Assembly: GCA_007130355.1 (NCBI GenBank)
Contig: SLSQ01000271.1
Coordinates: 1-7,083, forward strand
Length of the DNA stretch: 7,083 bases
Direction of reading: 5' to 3'
Source of the DNA: Trueperaceae bacterium
GTDB taxonomy: Bacteria > Deinococcota > Deinococci > Deinococcales > Trueperaceae
In this document: positions 4,839 through 7,083 of the stretch, in pieces
Position numbering within the stretch: position 1 is the stretch's first letter
How the letters are laid out: each line of letters starts with the position of its first letter
Position numbers and translations under genes: made by a program
Notes under the pieces: generated by a model
What the model was told of the DNA's origin: nothing
Seen by the model: the letters and a program-made list of their open reading frames with translations, nothing else
The model's database searches: none

Positions 4839-5736
4839 ACCCCGACCGACCGAACGCCTTCCGCATCGGCGCCGCGCCGTGCGCCCGCTCGCGGCGACCG
4901 CGGCGATCGGCCTGCTCGCCGTGACCGGCGTCGCGCAGGCGGGCGGATCGTCCCCCGCGGCCGACCAGGCCGACCGGCCCCACCTGCTGATCCAAGCGCA
5001 CCGCGGGTACAGCGAGGTCTACCCCGAGAACACGCTCGCGGCGATGCGCGCCGCCTTCGACGCCGGCGCCGACCGGGTCGAGGGCGACCTCGCGCTCACC
5101 GCCGACGGGCACGTGGTGTACATGCACGACCGGACCGTCGACCGAACCACCGACGGTTCCGGCCGGGTGGCGTCGATGACCCTCGACGAGATCCAGGCGC
5201 TCGACGCCGGCTCGTGGAAGGACCCCCGCTTCGCGGGCGAACCGGTGCCGACCCTCGGCGAAGCGCTCGATCTGGCCGAAGGTCGCGGCGAGTTGAACCT
5301 GGAACTGAAGACGAACGCCCTCACCCTGCTGCAGATCGTCGACCTGGTCGAGGCGACCCTCGCCGTGATCGACGAGCACGACGCGCGCGACCGGGTGGTG
5401 GTGTCGTCGTTCGACATGCGCGCCCTGCAGATGGTCGAGGAGCGCGACCCGGAGGTCCGCATCCTGGTGATCGACTGGAGTTCCGGCGGCACCGGCAGCG
5501 GCGTCGAGGTGGCGATCGCGCGCGGGTGGTACGGCGCCGCGCTGAACCGCCAGTACATGACCGAGGAGCAGGTCCGCCGCGCGGCCGAAGCCGGCCTGTT
5601 CACGCACGCGGGCGCCGGCCGCGGAGCTCCGCTCGACACCTGGGTGTCGTGGGGGCTGCAGGGCGTGTCGAACGACGACCCGGCTATGCTGCACGCATGG
5701 CTGACGGAACTGGACTACCGGCCCGACGACCCCTGA
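4831..5736 (+). CDS. Exported glycerophosphodiester phosphodiesterase (GDPD)
   Basis: Hydrolyses glycerophosphodiesters (deacylated phospholipids) to glycerol-3-phosphate and an alcohol in a metal-dependent TIM-barrel fold. The product is 301 aa. Residues 1-37 look like a Sec signal: Arg-rich start (RRRAVRP), hydrophobic 19-34 and AQA before Gly38. It is thus likely periplasmic, like E. coli GlpQ, although its length is nearer to cytosolic UgpQ. Catalytic motifs: AHRGY (56-60, His57-Arg58), PENT (65-68), VEGDLALT (83-90, Glu84 and Asp86 as probable metal ligands), MHDRTVDRTTDGSG (98-111, His99), the PTLGEAL region (140-146) and NLELK (156-160, Glu158 and Lys160). The C-terminal part departs from the usual pattern: where many members have W-T-V-N there is FTHAGAG (257-263), and the terminal TD motif reads SNDDP (280-284). 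It lies 31 bp after ugpE and overlaps the next gene by 40 bp. The true substrate is unproven. Confidence 0.92.
   Translation: MRPPRPTERLPHRRRAVRPLAATAAIGLLAVTGVAQAGGSSPAADQADRPHLLIQAHRGYSEVYPENTLAAMRAAFDAGADRVEGDLALTADGHVVYMHDRTVDRTTDGSGRVASMTLDEIQALDAGSWKDPRFAGEPVPTLGEALDLAEGRGELNLELKTNALTLLQIVDLVEATLAVIDEHDARDRVVVSSFDMRALQMVEERDPEVRILVIDWSSGGTGSGVEVAIARGWYGAALNRQYMTEEQVRRAAEAGLFTHAGAGRGAPLDTWVSWGLQGVSNDDPAMLHAWLTELDYRPDDP
5685..5690 (+). promoter_or_regulatory. Candidate internal -10 box before the HAD gene
   Basis: TATGCT lies 6 nt before the HAD ATG at 5697, inside the GDPD coding end. It fits the TANNNT leaderless pattern also seen at gdhA. The HAD start has no Shine-Dalgarno, so a leaderless internal transcript would solve how it is translated. 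No good -35 hexamer is visible, and reinitiation from the overlapping GDPD gene is an alternative. Confidence 0.28.
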
Positions 5737-6638
5737 ACACGGGCGCGAACACGGCCGCGGGCGCGGAACGTTCGCCCGGCGCGGTGCGCCTCGGTCCGGT
5801 AGGCGACGTGACCGGGGCGCTCCTCGACCTGGACGGCTGCACCTGGTTCGGCGGAAGGCTCGCCGACGGCGCCGCCGAGTTCGTGCGCGACCTGCGCGCC
5901 GCCGGGGTACGCGTCGGGTTCCTCACCAACGCCTCGATCGCGCCCGGCGCCCGCTTCGCCGCGATGCTCGCCGAGGCGGGACTCCCCTGCCCGGCCGACC
6001 GGATGCTGGCGCCTCTGGACCTCGTGACCCTCGACCTGCGAAGCGGCTCGGGACGATGGCTCGCGCCCGGTGCGCCGGTCCTGACGCTCGCCGCGGACGC
6101 CGTCCGCGACGCGCTCGCAGCCGCCGGCGCCGACGTGCGCGTGCCGGAGCCCGGCGCTCCGGACGACCCGCTCCCGGCCCCGACCGATGCGCCCGCCGTC
6201 CTGGTCGGAAGGGACGCGCGGCTCTCCTACCGGGACCTGACCCTCGCGACCCGCACGCTGCGGGCCGGCGCCCGCCTGATCGCGCTCAACGGCGACGCGC
6301 GCATTCCCGCCGGCGACGGCGACGTCGTGCCCGGACCGGGCGCGATCGCCGCCGCGCTGGGGATCGCCTCGGGCGTCCGGCCGGAGGTCGTCGGCAAGCC
6401 GTCGCGCGCCTTCTTCGACGCGGCGCTCGAACGGTTCGGGATGGACCGCGCCGGCACCGTGATGATCGGCGACAACCCGTTCACCGACGTCGCGGGCGGC
6501 ATCGCCGCCGGTCTCCGGACGGTCTGGATCGATCTGGGGGCGTTCCGCGACGGCGCCGGCCCGGACGGGAGCGAACGGCCGGCAGCGGACGCCACGGTCG
6601 GCTCGATGACGGAGCTGCGCGCGCTGCTCGCGCGCTAG
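5697..6638 (+). CDS. HAD-IIA (NagD-like) phosphatase, possible glycerol-3-phosphate phosphatase
   Basis: Cytosolic, Mg-dependent haloacid dehalogenase phosphatase of subfamily IIA. It is 313 aa. Motif I is LLDLDG (42-47; nucleophile Asp44, acid/base Asp46), motif II FLTNAS (75-80), motif III Lys234 in VVGKPS (231-236), and motif IV MIGDNPFTD (256-264; Asp259 and Asp264). Between motifs II and III lies the large C2 cap, with VLVGRDARLSYRDL (168-181) and ALNGDARIPAGDGDVVPGPG (196-215), which defines the NagD/PGP/AraL group. Family members dephosphorylate small sugar or polyol phosphates; mycobacterial Rv1692 and mammalian PGP act on glycerol-3-phosphate, and the ugp-GDPD context points the same way, but this is inference. 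The ATG at 5697 has no Shine-Dalgarno and overlaps GDPD by 40 bp; the first 38 residues are a Gly/Pro/Ala-rich extension, so a later GTG start remains possible. It ends tail to tail with the metallophosphoesterase gene. Confidence 0.88.
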   Translation: MADGTGLPARRPLNTGANTAAGAERSPGAVRLGPVGDVTGALLDLDGCTWFGGRLADGAAEFVRDLRAAGVRVGFLTNASIAPGARFAAMLAEAGLPCPADRMLAPLDLVTLDLRSGSGRWLAPGAPVLTLAADAVRDALAAAGADVRVPEPGAPDDPLPAPTDAPAVLVGRDARLSYRDLTLATRTLRAGARLIALNGDARIPAGDGDVVPGPGAIAAALGIASGVRPEVVGKPSRAFFDAALERFGMDRAGTVMIGDNPFTDVAGGIAAGLRTVWIDLGAFRDGAGPDGSERPAADATVGSMTELRALLAR

Positions 6639-6642
6639 CGCG
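6631..6642. other. 12-bp palindrome containing both convergent stop codons
   Basis: CGCGCTAGCGCG is a perfect palindrome centred on a CTAG. The plus-strand TAG (6636-6638) ends the HAD gene, and the minus-strand TAG (6637-6635) ends the metallophosphoesterase gene. Both proteins end in Arg (CGC) before TAG. There is no T-run or larger stem, so I do not call a terminator. Confidence 0.6.
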
Positions 6643-7083
6643 GCCCCTTCGCCGCCCGGGCCGCCGCGCTCCAGCGACGCCGCGGCGCACGGACCGGCGC
6701 GGACCAGCGCCACGGCGCCACCCCGTGCACCTCGAAGTGGAGTTCCTCGCCCAGTTCGAGCGTCGCCCAGCCCCGACTCGGCTCCGGGTCGGTGGCGAAC
6801 GCTTCGGTCGGCGAGGGAGCCGTCAGGAACGGGATGCCGTCGAACACCGTCACGTCCGGCTGGTGCGTGTGACCGTGCAGGCAGGCGACCACCTGCGGGT
6901 GGCGCGCGACCAGCTCGGTCGCGGCGTCGACGTTCTCGTGCCACGCCCGCGTGTGCGGGCGCGCCGCGAAGTACGGGTTCCCCTCCAGCGGAACCCGCAG
7001 GAGGGGCACGTGCGAGGCCACGATCGTCGCGGCGTCCGGGTCATCGGCCAGGGCGGCCTCGAGCCAGGCGAGGTCCTCCTCCC
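6635..7083 (-). CDS. Calcineurin-like metallophosphoesterase, C-terminal part (runs off the window)
   Basis: The reading frame stays open to the window edge, so only the last 148 residues are seen; the GTG at 7021 is internal, not the start. The visible part begins EEDLAWLEAAL, then TIVASHVPLL (the His of the family's conserved shH/P motif) and CLHGHTHQPDV, the GHxH metal-binding motif, followed by a typical FDGIPFLTAPS strand and a short, Arg-rich tail. These are the C-terminal metal-site motifs of calcineurin-like phosphoesterases. The N-terminal DxH, GD and GNHD motifs would lie beyond 7083. The family covers phosphodiesterases, nucleotidases and phosphatases; the substrate cannot be told. 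It converges on the HAD gene with a 4-bp overlap of stops. A phospholipid or phosphate-scavenging role is tempting from context, but convergent orientation makes that weak. Confidence 0.85.
   Translation of the reverse strand, partial: EEDLAWLEAALADDPDAATIVASHVPLLRVPLEGNPYFAARPHTRAWHENVDAATELVARHPQVVACLHGHTHQPDVTVFDGIPFLTAPSPTEAFATDPEPSRGWATLELGEELHFEVHGVAPWRWSAPVRAPRRRWSAAARAAKGPR

Noticed and set aside
4058..4924. A 288-codon plus-strand frame overlapping ugpE
   Set aside because: Arg/Asp/His-rich out-of-frame translation of ugpE, without motifs.
6639..6720. A rho-independent terminator after the HAD gene
   Set aside because: GC-rich self-complementary bits exist but no stem is followed by a T-run, and this stretch codes for the end of the metallophosphoesterase.
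5715..6944. A 409-codon minus-strand open frame opposite the HAD gene
   Set aside because: Low-complexity Arg/Gly/Ala translation crossing the true metallophosphoesterase 3' end in another frame; HAD motifs on the plus strand are decisive.

Overview
The window is GC-rich (about 70%), gene-dense bacterial chromosome. The substrate-binding protein and the phosphodiesterase both carry cleavable Sec-type signals rather than lipoboxes, which fits a diderm envelope. Two genes without a Shine-Dalgarno sequence have a TANNNT box 5-6 nt before the ATG, as in leaderless Deinococcota promoters. A GC-rich member of Deinococcota (for example Truepera-like) is my best inference. I cannot exclude another high-GC diderm.

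Layout. On the minus strand at 2-1357 is a complete NADP-type glutamate dehydrogenase (gdhA). A 379-bp divergent intergenic region (1358-1736) follows. It holds a 12-bp tandem repeat, a cluster of GTGGCG-type inverted sites, a candidate ugp promoter (near 1544-1573) and a roughly 155-nt leader containing a possible 39-codon proline-rich upstream ORF. That ORF ends in an ATGA overlap with the next start. Five plus-strand genes then run almost without gaps from 1737 to 6638: a UgpB-type periplasmic binding protein, permeases UgpA and UgpE, an exported glycerophosphodiester phosphodiesterase (GDPD) and a HAD-IIA (NagD-like) phosphatase. At the right edge a minus-strand calcineurin-like metallophosphoesterase (6635 to beyond 7083) converges on the phosphatase. 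The two genes share a CTAG in which both stop codons lie.

How the genes may work together. GDPD outside the membrane could cut deacylated phospholipids (glycerophosphodiesters) into glycerol-3-phosphate plus an alcohol. UgpB-UgpA-UgpE would import glycerol-3-phosphate or the intact diester. The HAD-IIA enzyme could release phosphate and glycerol in the cytoplasm. No ATP-binding subunit is encoded here, so the transporter probably shares a UgpC/MsmX/MalK-like ATPase made elsewhere. The individual families are well known. The points most worth a second look are the tandem GC-rich hairpins just after ugpB, the coupled leader ORF, the export signal on the GDPD and the pairing with a HAD-IIA phosphatase. 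I did not find a convincing wholly new system.
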